The notes under the pieces: generated by a model | Told to the model about the DNA's origin: nothing | What the model saw: the letters and a program-made list of their open reading frames with translations, nothing else | Databases searched by the model: none | Shown here: in pieces, positions 44,706-54,574 of the stretch | How positions within the stretch are numbered: position 1 is the stretch's first letter | How the letters are laid out: each line of letters begins with the position of its first letter | NCBI GenBank assembly: GCA_963713085.1 | Contig: CAVQKQ010000013.1 | Span: 186,001-250,000 of the forward strand | Direction of reading: 5' to 3' | Length of the DNA: 64,000 nt | From: PFJX01 sp963713085 | Lineage (GTDB): Bacteria; Pseudomonadota; Gammaproteobacteria; Burkholderiales; Thiobacillaceae | Translations under genes and position numbers: made by a program

Positions 44706-45356
44706 TCAAGCCACGACCGCGGACTGTATCGCCTCGATGATGGGCTGGATGGCGCCGTGCTTCAGCTTCAGAGCCGCCTGGTTCACCACCAGGCGGGAAC
44801 TGATGGGCATGATCTCTTCCACCGCCACCAGGTTGTTGGCCTTGAGGGTGCCGCCGGTGGAGACCAGGTCGACGATGGCATCGGCCAGACCCACCAGCGG
44901 GGCCAACTCCATGGAACCATAGAGCTTGATCAGGTCCACGTGGACCCCCTTCCGGGCAAAGTGCAGGCGCGCTGTCCGAACATACTTGGTGGCCACCCGC
45001 AGGCGGGCCCCGCGCCGTACCGCGGCCAGGTAGTCGAAGCCCACCTGGGTGGCCACCATCATGCGGCATTTGGCGATATTGAGGTCCACCGGCTGGTACA
45101 GCCCCTCGCCGCCATGCTCGATCAGCACGTCCTTGCCGGCGATCCCCAGGTCCGCCGCGCCATGCTGCACGTAGGTGGGTACGTCGGTGGCCCGGACGAT
45201 GATCAGGCGCACGTCGGGCCGGGTGGTGCCGATGATAAGCTTGCGCGATGAATCCGGGCTCTCGTTGGGGGTAATGCCCGCCGCCGCGAGCAGGGGCAGG
45301 GTCTCTTCGAAGATGCGCCCCTTGGAGAGGGCCAGGGTGATGGTCGGATGGGTCAT
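44706..45356 (-). CDS. hisG: ATP phosphoribosyltransferase, short form
   Basis: 216 aa, lacking the C-terminal regulatory domain, thus the HisG-S type that needs HisZ (not in the window) for histidine feedback. ITLALSKGRIFEETLPLLA start, GAADLGIAGKDVLIEHGG, and VDLVSTGGTLKANNLV phosphate loop. First step of the pathway and first gene of the his run. Confidence 0.94.
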   Translation of the reverse strand: MTHPTITLALSKGRIFEETLPLLAAAGITPNESPDSSRKLIIGTTRPDVRLIIVRATDVPTYVQHGAADLGIAGKDVLIEHGGEGLYQPVDLNIAKCRMMVATQVGFDYLAAVRRGARLRVATKYVRTARLHFARKGVHVDLIKLYGSMELAPLVGLADAIVDLVSTGGTLKANNLVAVEEIMPISSRLVVNQAALKLKHGAIQPIIEAIQSAVVA

Positions 45357-45376
45357 GGTGTGTTGTCTGCCGGCGC

Positions 45377-46642
45377 TCAGGCCTTCACTCTGCGGATTCT
45401 TGCCCCCAGGACGGTGAGCTTCTTCTCGATCTGGTCGTAGCCCCGGTCCAGGTGATAGATCCGCTCCACGTGCGTATCGCCCTCAGCCACCAGGCCGGCA
45501 AGGATAAGGCTGGCGGAGGCGCGCAGGTCGGTGGCCATCACCGTGGCGCCCTGGAGCTTGTTGACGCCCTTCACCACGGCGGTATTGGCGTCGATCTTGA
45601 TGTCCGCGCCCAGGCGCTGCAGTTCAACCGCATGCATGAAACGGTTCTCGAAGATGGTTTCCCGGATGATGGCGGTACCTTCCGCCACGGTGTTGACGGC
45701 CATGAACTGGGCCTGCATATCGGTGGGGAAGGCGGGATAGGGCGAAGTTCGGATGGAAACGGCATTGAGCCGTTGCGGCGCCCGGATATGGATGGCCTCG
45801 AAGCTGGGGGACTTCTCGCTGACGATCTCGCAGCCGGTATCCATGAGCTTGTCCACCACGGAATCGAGATACCCGGCCGAGGTGCCGGTAAGCCGGATGT
45901 CTCCGCCGGTGACGGCGGCCGCGCACAGGAAGGTGCCGGTCTCGATGCGGTCCGGCATGATTCGGTGACGGGCGCCATGCAGGCGTTCCACGCCGCGGAT
46001 GCGGATCACGTCGGTGCCGGCGCCGGAAATCTGCGCCCCCATGCTCACCAGGCACTGTGCCAAGTCCACCACCTCCGGCTCCCGGGCGGCATTTTCGATA
46101 ATCGTCTCGCCCTCGGCAAGGCAGGCGGCCATCATCAGGTTCTCGGTGCCGGTGACGGTGACCATGTCGGTAAACAGCCGTGCGCCCGCAAGTTTGCTGG
46201 CCTTGGCGGTGATGTAGCCGTGCTCGACGCCCACCTCCGCTCCCATGGCCAGGAGGCCCTTGATATGCTGATCCACCGGCCGGGCACCGATGGCGCAGCC
46301 GCCGGGCATGGACACCCTGGCCTCGCCGCAGCGGGCCATGAGCGGGCCCAGGACCAGGATGGAGGCGCGCATGGTCTTGACCATCTCGTAGGGCGCCACC
46401 GGATTGGTCACGCCGGAGGCATCCAGCGTGACCGTGGTGCCATCCCGCGACACCTTGACCCCCATCTGAACCAACAGCTTCAGCATGGTGTCGATGTCGT
46501 TGAGGCTGGGCACGTTGCTTAGCGTGAGGGGTTCTGCCGTCAGCAGACTGGCGCAAAGTATGGGCAGCGCCGCGTTCTTGGCGCCGGAGATGGCCACCTC
46601 GCCGGTCAGGCGCGCCCCCCCGGTGATAACCAGCTTATCCAT
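45377..46642 (-). CDS. murA: UDP-N-acetylglucosamine 1-carboxyvinyltransferase
   Basis: 421 aa. ISGAKNAALPILCASLL substrate loop; the PEP-binding loop with the fosfomycin-target Cys is SMPGGCAIGARPVDQHIKGL. First committed step of peptidoglycan synthesis. Its first eight bases overlap the end of the ibaG-like gene. Confidence 0.96.
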   Translation of the reverse strand: MDKLVITGGARLTGEVAISGAKNAALPILCASLLTAEPLTLSNVPSLNDIDTMLKLLVQMGVKVSRDGTTVTLDASGVTNPVAPYEMVKTMRASILVLGPLMARCGEARVSMPGGCAIGARPVDQHIKGLLAMGAEVGVEHGYITAKASKLAGARLFTDMVTVTGTENLMMAACLAEGETIIENAAREPEVVDLAQCLVSMGAQISGAGTDVIRIRGVERLHGARHRIMPDRIETGTFLCAAAVTGGDIRLTGTSAGYLDSVVDKLMDTGCEIVSEKSPSFEAIHIRAPQRLNAVSIRTSPYPAFPTDMQAQFMAVNTVAEGTAIIRETIFENRFMHAVELQRLGADIKIDANTAVVKGVNKLQGATVMATDLRASASLILAGLVAEGDTHVERIYHLDRGYDQIEKKLTVLGARIRRVKA

Positions 46643-46877
46643 TGCCGTCCCGCCACTCCTCCGGGGTCAGGGTCTTCATGGACAGGGCGTGAATCTCCGC
46701 CTTCATCTTGTCTCCCAGGGCTTGGTAGACGAGTTGATGACGGCCCACCAGCATCTTGCCGCGGAATTCCGGGCTGACGATGACGGCCTCGAAATGTTGG
46801 CCGTCGCCGGCCACGCTGACGTGCTCGCAATTCATGCCGGCCTGGATCCAGGCCTGGATTTCTTGGGGAGTAACCAT
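46635..46877 (-). CDS. ibaG: BolA family protein (IbaG-like)
   Basis: 80 aa. VAGDGQHFEAVIVSPEFRGK and LVGRHQLVYQALGDKMKAEI are the BolA signatures. IbaG-type proteins work with monothiol glutaredoxins in iron-sulfur handling. Placement next to murA is the common arrangement. Confidence 0.9.
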   Translation of the reverse strand: MVTPQEIQAWIQAGMNCEHVSVAGDGQHFEAVIVSPEFRGKMLVGRHQLVYQALGDKMKAEIHALSMKTLTPEEWRDGNG

Positions 46878-46895
46878 CGGTAATTCCTGTTGATT

Positions 46896-47651
46896 TCAGT
46901 GGCGGAGTTTATAGCCGGTGCGCAACATCCACAAAGTCAGGCCGGATAGCGCCAGCGCCACTGGCAGCACGACGGCCAGGGAAAGCCTGGGGTCCACGTC
47001 GGCGGCACCGAAGAAACCGTAGCGGAAGCCGTCGATCATGTAGAACACGGGGTTGTAGCGTGACACCGTCTGCCAGAATTCCGGCAGGGAGTGGATAGAA
47101 TAGAACACACCGGACAGGAAGGTGAGGGGCATGATGGCAAAGTTCTGCACCCCTGCCAGGTGATCGAATTTTTCCGCCCAGATACCGGCCACAATGCCCA
47201 GGCAGGAGAACACCGCGCCGGATGCCAGGGCGAATGCCAGGATCCAGAGGGGATGGCGCAATTCCAGCTGGGTGAACAGCAGGCCCACCGCCAGCACCCC
47301 CAAGCCCACCACCAGGCCACGGGCCAGGGACGCCAGCAGGTAGGCCAGGTAGAACTCCAGGTAGGAAAGCGGGGGTAGCAGCACGAATACGATGCTGCCG
47401 GTGATCTTGGATTGGATCAGGGACGAGGAGGCATTGGCGAAGGCATTCTGGAGCAGGGACATCATGATCAAACCCGGCATCAGGAAGGCCGTGTAGGCCA
47501 CGCCCGGATAGACCTGCACATGTTCTTCCAGCACGTGGGAGAAGATCAGCAGGTACAGGGAGGCTGTCAGGATGGGGGCCGCCACAGTCTGGAACAGCAC
47601 CTTCCAGAATCGCAGCAACTCCTTTCTTAACAGGGTCCGGAAGCCCAGCAT
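46896..47651 (-). CDS. ABC-2 type transporter permease (YadH-like)
   Basis: 251 aa, six membrane helices. ABC-2 features: TAFLMPGLIMMSLLQNAFAN, SLIQSKITGSIVFVLLPPL, and FLSGVFYSIHSLPEFWQ. Pairs with the ATPase next to it (adjacent, no gap). Substrate unknown; E. coli yadGH relatives are also uncharacterised exporters. Confidence 0.88.
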   Translation of the reverse strand: MLGFRTLLRKELLRFWKVLFQTVAAPILTASLYLLIFSHVLEEHVQVYPGVAYTAFLMPGLIMMSLLQNAFANASSSLIQSKITGSIVFVLLPPLSYLEFYLAYLLASLARGLVVGLGVLAVGLLFTQLELRHPLWILAFALASGAVFSCLGIVAGIWAEKFDHLAGVQNFAIMPLTFLSGVFYSIHSLPEFWQTVSRYNPVFYMIDGFRYGFFGAADVDPRLSLAVVLPVALALSGLTLWMLRTGYKLRH

Positions 47652-48554
47652 TCAGCCACCCTCCCCCATCACCTGGAGGAACACGTCTTCCAGGTCCACC
47701 TGGCGCAGTTCCATGTCCTTTATGGAAATATTGGCTTGGCGCAGCTGGGCAAGGATGGATTCCAATTCGCCGTATTCGGGCAGATCCAGCACGTAGCGCC
47801 GGCCCTCCCGGCCCTTCAGCAGGGGCGCCAGGGTATCGGGCAACGTCGACACATCGATATCCACGATCAGGCGCCTGCCGCCGCCGTGCAACAGGCTGTC
47901 GGTCCTGTCCAGCGCGACGATGCGGCCTTCCTTGAGCATGGCGACCCGTTCGCACAGGGTCTCCGCCTCCTCGAGATAGTGGGTGGTAAGCAGGATGGTA
48001 TGGCCTTGCTTATTCAGGCGCCGGATGAAGCCCCAGAGCGACTGGCGCAAGGCCACGTCCACCCCCGCCGTGGGCTCGTCCAGGACGATTACCGGCGGCT
48101 TGTGCACCAAAGCCTGGGCCACCAGCACACGCCGCTTCATGCCGCCGGACAACTGGCGCATATTGCGGTCCGCCTGGTCGGACAGGCCAAGATTTTCCAG
48201 CAGTTCTGCTATCCAGGCGGCGTTGTCCCTGATGCCGAAATAACCGGATTGGATCTCCAAGGTTTCGCGGACGGTAAAGAAAGGATCGAACACCAATTCC
48301 TGGGGCACGACACCGAGGCTGCGCCGCGCCTCCCGGTATTGGCGCACCACATCGAACCCCATCACCGCAACGTTGCCGGCGCTGGCCCGGGTCAGGCCGG
48401 CAAGGATGCTGATCAGCGTCGTCTTACCCGCGCCGTTGGGCCCCAAAAGGGCGAAGAATTCGCCTTCCTGGATGTCCAGGTCCACGCCGCAAAGCGCATG
48501 CACGCGGGGGAAGCGCTTCTCCAGGCCGCGCACGCGGACGGCAATACCCGTCAT
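47652..48554 (-). CDS. ABC transporter ATPase (YadG-like)
   Basis: 300 aa. Walker A LLGPNGAGKTTLISILAG, signature QLSGGMKRRVLVAQALVH, Walker B PVIVLDEPTAGVDVALRQ and LLTTHYLEEAETLC. The C-terminal portion is the usual extension of ABC-2 exporter ATPases. Ten bases after mlaB, so probably one operon with mla. Confidence 0.9.
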   Translation of the reverse strand: MTGIAVRVRGLEKRFPRVHALCGVDLDIQEGEFFALLGPNGAGKTTLISILAGLTRASAGNVAVMGFDVVRQYREARRSLGVVPQELVFDPFFTVRETLEIQSGYFGIRDNAAWIAELLENLGLSDQADRNMRQLSGGMKRRVLVAQALVHKPPVIVLDEPTAGVDVALRQSLWGFIRRLNKQGHTILLTTHYLEEAETLCERVAMLKEGRIVALDRTDSLLHGGGRRLIVDIDVSTLPDTLAPLLKGREGRRYVLDLPEYGELESILAQLRQANISIKDMELRQVDLEDVFLQVMGEGG

Positions 48555-48564
48555 GGGAGCAATA

Positions 48565-48840
48565 TCAGATGAGTTCGGCGATGCCGTACAACTTCGCCAG
48601 GCTCAGCAGGCTCGGCGGAATATTTCGGAACTCCAGGGTTTGGCCCAACCCGTTGGTGTAGCGCCTGAGGGAGAGCAGCAGGCTGATGGCGGAGGAATCC
48701 ATCTGGCTGACTCCGCTCAGATCGAACACGGTCGCGCCCTCCCCCACTGCGCCTTCCGCCTCGGCCAGCAGCCGGGTGGCGTTGTCCAGGACAAGGTCTC
48801 CATCCAAACGGGCGACGCCTCCTTCAACAAGCATCTTCAC
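48565..48840 (-). CDS. mlaB: STAS domain protein MlaB
   Basis: 91 aa STAS fold: ATVFDLSGVSQMDSSAISLL. It binds the MlaF ATPase and supports activity of the phospholipid transporter. Twelve bases after mlaC. Confidence 0.85.
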   Translation of the reverse strand: MKMLVEGGVARLDGDLVLDNATRLLAEAEGAVGEGATVFDLSGVSQMDSSAISLLLSLRRYTNGLGQTLEFRNIPPSLLSLAKLYGIAELI

Positions 48841-48852
48841 AAAACTCCGGGG

Positions 48853-49449
48853 TCAATGATTGCGACGTTGCAGGGCGGCGATGAGACCATCGATCCCCCC
48901 CTTGCGCACTTCGGAATTGAAGGAGTTCCTATAAACAGTGACGAGGCTGACATTGTCCACCATGACGTCGTACACCTTCCAGGTGCTGTCCCGCTTTTCC
49001 ATGCGATAGTCGATGGGGATAGGCGGCGAACCGGGCTTGGTAACCTCGGTGTCCACCGTGACGTCGGTATCTCCGGGGGCGGCGTTGAAAGGCTTGAATT
49101 CGATCTTGTAGTTCGCGACGCTGGAAAGGGCCGCAGAATACGTTCGAACCAGAAGAGTACGGAACTCATTGACAAGTTTTTCACGCTGTTCGGGCGTGGT
49201 CTTCGGCCAATGCTTGCCCACCGCCAACTGGGTCATTTGCTGGAAATCAAAATTGGGCAGGATCTTTTGTTCCACCAGGGCAAGGATCTTCTGGCTGTTG
49301 CCGTTCCGGATGTCCTTGTCCTGCTTGACGAGTTGCAACACCTCGTTGGTAGTGTTCTTGGCCAGGACGTCGGGGGGAACCTCGGCCCTGACGGTCAGGG
49401 CGAAAGCGGCCAGCAAGCCGCTCGCGATTAATTGATTAATTCGCTTCAT
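48853..49449 (-). CDS. mlaC: Phospholipid-binding protein MlaC
   Basis: 198 aa with a signal peptide (LIASGLLAAFALTVRA). Family motifs KILALVEQKILPNFDFQQMT, then LAVGKHWPKTTPEQREKLVN and RTYSAALSSV. Periplasmic shuttle of phospholipids between the outer membrane and the MlaFEDB complex. Confidence 0.93.
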   Translation of the reverse strand: MKRINQLIASGLLAAFALTVRAEVPPDVLAKNTTNEVLQLVKQDKDIRNGNSQKILALVEQKILPNFDFQQMTQLAVGKHWPKTTPEQREKLVNEFRTLLVRTYSAALSSVANYKIEFKPFNAAPGDTDVTVDTEVTKPGSPPIPIDYRMEKRDSTWKVYDVMVDNVSLVTVYRNSFNSEVRKGGIDGLIAALQRRNH

Positions 49450-49522
49450 TGCCTATTCCTCAAACAATTCTTCCGGTCCGACTGTCCCTAAGCCGGGAAG
49501 CGCCGTCAAGCATATGGCCTTA

Positions 49523-50014
49523 TTACGGCTTCGCCGCGGCTCCGGATGTGTCTCCCGCGCCACCGTCGGCCTTGTTGTAGAGGAACTGGCCGATCAGGTT
49601 TTCGAGCACCACGGCCCCCTGGGTCAGCTTAACGGCATCCCCGTCCGCCAGCATCTTGTCATCCCCACCGGCTTCGAGGGAGACATACTGTTCGCCCAGA
49701 AGGCCGGAGGTCATGATGGCGGCGCTGGAATCCTTGGGGAATTTGTATCGCGCATCAATGCGTAGCGTCACCGTCGCCTCGTAGATCTTGGAGTCGAAGA
49801 CGATGTCGGCGACCCGGCCCACCACCACGCCGGCGCTCTTGACCGGGGCGCGGGGCTTCAGGCCACCGATGTTATCGAAGGAGGCCTTAATATCATAAGT
49901 TTTGGCGCTGTCGAAGGACCCCATATTGCCCACCTTGAGGGCGAGGAACAGAAGGGCGGCGAGACCCACCACCACGAAAAAACCTACCCAGAGATCTAGG
50001 GTCGTACGTTGCAT
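49523..50014 (-). CDS. mlaD: MCE domain protein MlaD
   Basis: 163 aa. N-terminal membrane anchor (LWVGFFVVVGLAALLFLAL), then the MCE domain (IKASFDNIGGLKPRAPVKSA, GVVVGRVADI, TSGLLGEQYVSLEAGGDDKM). Forms the periplasmic hexameric ring of the transporter. Confidence 0.95.
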   Translation of the reverse strand: MQRTTLDLWVGFFVVVGLAALLFLALKVGNMGSFDSAKTYDIKASFDNIGGLKPRAPVKSAGVVVGRVADIVFDSKIYEATVTLRIDARYKFPKDSSAAIMTSGLLGEQYVSLEAGGDDKMLADGDAVKLTQGAVVLENLIGQFLYNKADGGAGDTSGAAAKP

Positions 50015-50017
50015 GAA

Positions 50018-50812
50018 TCAGACTCCACGGAACATGAATGCGGTCAGGATGAAATCGAGGCCCAAAATGGCCAGGGAAGATGTCACCACGGTACGCGTGG
50101 TGGCGCGGGAAACGCCTTCGGCCGTGGGTGGTGCGTCGTAGCCTTCGAACAGCGCGATGGCGGTCACTGCAACACCGAACACCACGCTTTTGACGACACC
50201 GTTGAGGATGTCCAGCTTGAAATCAACGGCTGCCTGCATCTGGGACCAGAATGAGCCTGCATCGACACCGATCAGGACCACCCCCACCAGATAGCCGCCG
50301 AGGATGCCCATGGCGGAGAACATGCCTGCCAGGATGGGCATGGATATCACCGCGCCCCAGAAACGGGGCGCCACCACCCGGGCGATGGGATCCACCGCCA
50401 TCATCTCCATGGCGGCGATCTGTTCCGTCGCCTTCATGAGGCCGATTTCCGCGGTGATGGCCGATCCGGCCCGACTGGCAAAGAGCAGGGCCGCCACCAC
50501 TGGCCCCAGTTCACGCACCAGCGACAAAGCCACGAGGACCCCCAGAGCCTCCTCGGAGCCATAGGTCTGCAAGGTCTCATAGCCCTGCAGACCCAGCACC
50601 ATGCCCACGAACAGGCCGGACACGATGATGATGATGAGGGAAAGCACCCCCGAACTGAAGATTTCCCGGACGATGAGTTGGAAACGCCGGAAACTCGGCC
50701 CGGAATGCACCAGGGTCAGCAGGAAGAAGCGTGTGGCGACGCCCATGCGCCAGATGCCATTGACAACCCGATGGCCTATGCCACGAAAGAAATTCAGCGT
50801 TCCATCGATCAT
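50018..50812 (-). CDS. mlaE: Phospholipid ABC transporter permease MlaE
   Basis: 264 aa. Membrane helices and the conserved core ELGPVVAALLFASRAGSAIT, AEIGLMKATEQIAAMEMMAV and DPIARVVAPRFWGAVISMPI. Overlaps mlaF by four bases. Confidence 0.95.
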   Translation of the reverse strand: MIDGTLNFFRGIGHRVVNGIWRMGVATRFFLLTLVHSGPSFRRFQLIVREIFSSGVLSLIIIIVSGLFVGMVLGLQGYETLQTYGSEEALGVLVALSLVRELGPVVAALLFASRAGSAITAEIGLMKATEQIAAMEMMAVDPIARVVAPRFWGAVISMPILAGMFSAMGILGGYLVGVVLIGVDAGSFWSQMQAAVDFKLDILNGVVKSVVFGVAVTAIALFEGYDAPPTAEGVSRATTRTVVTSSLAILGLDFILTAFMFRGV

Positions 50813-51609
50813 GCGGGCAACCCAAGGTCGGCGGCGTAGGTTTCCGCCGGGTAGTGGAAGGGAACGGGGCCGTCTTCTTCGCCGTGCACGAACTGATGCA
50901 CATACGGCAGGGTTGAGGCCTTGATCTCGGCCGGCGTGCCTTGCGCCTCTATCACGCCCTCGGAAACGAAGTAGACGTAATCCACGATTTTCAACGACTC
51001 CTGCACGTCATGGGTCACCACGATGGAGGTCATGCCCAAGGTGTCGGTAAGCCGACGAATCAGATTCCCGGTGACGCCCATCGAGATGGGGTCCAGCCCG
51101 GCAAAGGGCTCGTCGTAGAGAATCAACATGGGATCCAGTGCAATGGAACGGGCCAGCGCCACCCTGCGGGCCATCCCCCCGGACAACTCGGAAGGCATCA
51201 GGTCCTGGGCACCGCGCAGGCCGACGGCATTCAGTTTCAGCAATACCAGGTCGCGGATCATCTCTTCCGGCAACTCGGTATGTTCACGCAACGGGAAGGC
51301 GACGTTCTCGTAGACCGACAAATCCGTGAACAAGGCGCCGAACTGGAACAGCATCCCCATGCGCCTGCGCAGTTGATAGAGATCGTCCTGATCCAGATCC
51401 CCCACGCTCACGCCATTCACCTCGATGGTTCCCCGCGTGGGTTTCAATTCGCCGCCGATGAGACGCATCAGGGTGGTCTTGCCACAACCGGAATTTCCCA
51501 TGATGGCGATGACCTGCCCCCGACGGGCGGTGAGATTGATCCCCTGAAGCACCATACGGTCGCCGTAGGTGAAATAAAGATCACGGATTTCGATGAGATT
51601 GTCGGACAT
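50809..51609 (-). CDS. mlaF: Phospholipid ABC transporter ATPase MlaF
   Basis: 266 aa from ATG 51609; a GTG at 51618 would add three residues. Walker A AIMGNSGCGKTTLMRLIGG, signature SELSGGMARRVALARSIALD, Walker B MLILYDEPFAGLDPISMG. First gene of mlaFEDCB; mlaA is not in the window. Confidence 0.95.
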   Translation of the reverse strand: MSDNLIEIRDLYFTYGDRMVLQGINLTARRGQVIAIMGNSGCGKTTLMRLIGGELKPTRGTIEVNGVSVGDLDQDDLYQLRRRMGMLFQFGALFTDLSVYENVAFPLREHTELPEEMIRDLVLLKLNAVGLRGAQDLMPSELSGGMARRVALARSIALDPMLILYDEPFAGLDPISMGVTGNLIRRLTDTLGMTSIVVTHDVQESLKIVDYVYFVSEGVIEAQGTPAEIKASTLPYVHQFVHGEEDGPVPFHYPAETYAADLGLPA

Positions 51610-51648
51610 GGCTGCCACTTGTTTATTCTCGGGTCATTCTATCAGGGC

Positions 51649-52173
51649 TTACTTTCCCATGAGTTCCAGCAAGGTCCGCACCCGCTCCAACGTGCCCAGG
51701 TCGCCGTCTCGGCTGATGAGATAACGTTCATTGGTCACCTTGTCGCCCATAAGTTCCCCTGCCAGTCCTTTCAGGTCGGTCTCCCGGTCGAACCAAATGA
51801 GTTGCGGATCATCCCGCCCGATGGCCCGTACCCGGTCATCATCTCCGGCCGGCAGCTGTGTGCCCGGCGCAGTCTCCAGAAGGAACAGAAATTTTTCGTG
51901 GGTGTCATCAAGCCATTGAAGCCACTGCTCCCGAGGGACCGCTTGCCAGACATCCCGCTCCAGAAAGACACAATCGAATTGCGTGTTGAAGAAGGCAAGA
52001 CGCCATTCACTCGGCATGTCGGCGGGATAAAACCGCCCCTCCCACCCGGGCTGCTCCCAAGCGGTAGCGCCCAGGAAAAACTCCTTGTATTCCAATGCCT
52101 CTTCACTCATCTTGAAATAGCGAGCACGTCCCATAATCCGTGGCGAAATCGCAACTTTAAGTTTGCAATCCAT
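51649..52173 (-). CDS. DUF72-like protein
   Basis: 174 aa. The N-terminal half resembles the start of DUF72 (YecE) proteins: FFLGATAWEQPGWEGRFYPA, then RLAFFNTQFDCVFLERDVWQ. The family's usual length is about 240 aa and the C-terminal part does not clearly match, so it is a short or divergent member. Internal ATGs at 52131 (MGRARYF) and 52110 (MSEEALE) are possible starts. It lies 39 bases upstream of mlaF on the same strand. Function unknown. Confidence 0.55.
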   Translation of the reverse strand: MDCKLKVAISPRIMGRARYFKMSEEALEYKEFFLGATAWEQPGWEGRFYPADMPSEWRLAFFNTQFDCVFLERDVWQAVPREQWLQWLDDTHEKFLFLLETAPGTQLPAGDDDRVRAIGRDDPQLIWFDRETDLKGLAGELMGDKVTNERYLISRDGDLGTLERVRTLLELMGK

Positions 52174-52279
52174 GAGTTGAAATTATATGGCTTAGGCTTG
52201 ATAAGGATATGCTGATATTGTTCAGTGATATCACAGCCGTCTACTCGTAGCCGTCAACTCAACCCCGAAGGAGATAGAA

Positions 52280-53089
52280 ATGAAACTGAAATCACTGGTC
52301 GTCGCCGCGATGTTCTGCGCCGCCCCCGCATTTGCCGACAGCTCTGCCGCCCCCGCCCCTGCCACCCCCAATGTTCCTCAGACCCCGGAACAATGGCTGG
52401 CCCGGATGAGCGACTTCACCAAGAACCAGTCCGCCTATAAGGACCCGAAGATATTCGTGCCCTGGCTGAACGCCGTGACCGAACCCGGTTTCTATACCAC
52501 CATGGGCAACATGATGATGGATCCCCAAGGCTGGCTGAACATGATGAATTCCATGACCCAGCCCGGTGCCTACGCCAACATGGCCGAGTGGGCCGATCCC
52601 AACGTCTATATGAAGTGGCTGGCCGCTTCCATGGATCCCAACTTCTACACCGCCATGCTGACCCAGTTGTCCGACCCGGGCAAGATGATGCGCTGGGCCA
52701 TGATGCCGATGGATCCCAAGGTGTGGTCCATGATGATGAATACCCTGAACCCCAACATGTACATGAAGTGGGCGATGTCGCCGGTGAGCCCCAGTGCCTT
52801 GCAGCTCGGTATGGCCCCCATCAATCCCAACCTGTACATGAGCTGGCTGGGTACCGCCATGAACCCCGGCACCTATGGTGACACGTGGAAAGGCTTCTTG
52901 AATCCCGCTGCCTACAACATACCTACCGCTCCAGCAGGTGCCGCCACGCCTTGGACAGTTCCCACTGTTCCGGCCGGCACGTTCAACCCATTTGATCCGA
53001 ATGCCTGGACCCAGATGATGACCGCGCCGGTGCAGGGTTACCCCTTCCCGTTCCCGGTCCCGGCTGCTCCCGCCGCGCCCGCCAAGTAA
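52280..53089 (+). CDS. Methionine-rich periplasmic repeat protein
   Basis: 269 aa with a signal peptide (MKLKSLVVAAMFCAAPAFA). AAGGAGATAGAA precedes the ATG. Residues about 50-205 are a run of eight or so imperfect units of about 17-20 residues, each with (D/N)P, an aromatic residue, Trp or Met, and one to three Met (for example DPNVYMKWLAASM, DPNFYTAMLTQLS, DPKVWSMMMNTLN, NPNMYMKWAMSPV). No Cys after the signal peptide. The C terminus is Pro/Ala-rich. I do not recognise a characterised family. Copper binding or a structural envelope role are possible; neither is shown. Single gene with its own terminator. Confidence 0.75.
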   Translation: MKLKSLVVAAMFCAAPAFADSSAAPAPATPNVPQTPEQWLARMSDFTKNQSAYKDPKIFVPWLNAVTEPGFYTTMGNMMMDPQGWLNMMNSMTQPGAYANMAEWADPNVYMKWLAASMDPNFYTAMLTQLSDPGKMMRWAMMPMDPKVWSMMMNTLNPNMYMKWAMSPVSPSALQLGMAPINPNLYMSWLGTAMNPGTYGDTWKGFLNPAAYNIPTAPAGAATPWTVPTVPAGTFNPFDPNAWTQMMTAPVQGYPFPFPVPAAPAAPAK

Positions 53090-53106
53090 TTCGGTCGGGA
53101 TCAACT

Positions 53107-53136
53107 AAAACGGCTGCCTGTCGGCAGCCGTTTTTT
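53107..53136. terminator. Intrinsic terminator between convergent genes
   Basis: Perfect stem CGGCTGCC / GGCAGCCG with loop TGTC, flanked by AAAA and TTTTTT, so it can act on both strands: for the Met-rich protein gene and for cysS. Confidence 0.9.
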
Positions 53137-53158
53137 CGTCCGGGACAACGGTATTTCG

Positions 53159-54573
<1,415 letters not shown>

Positions 54574-54574
<1 letters not shown>

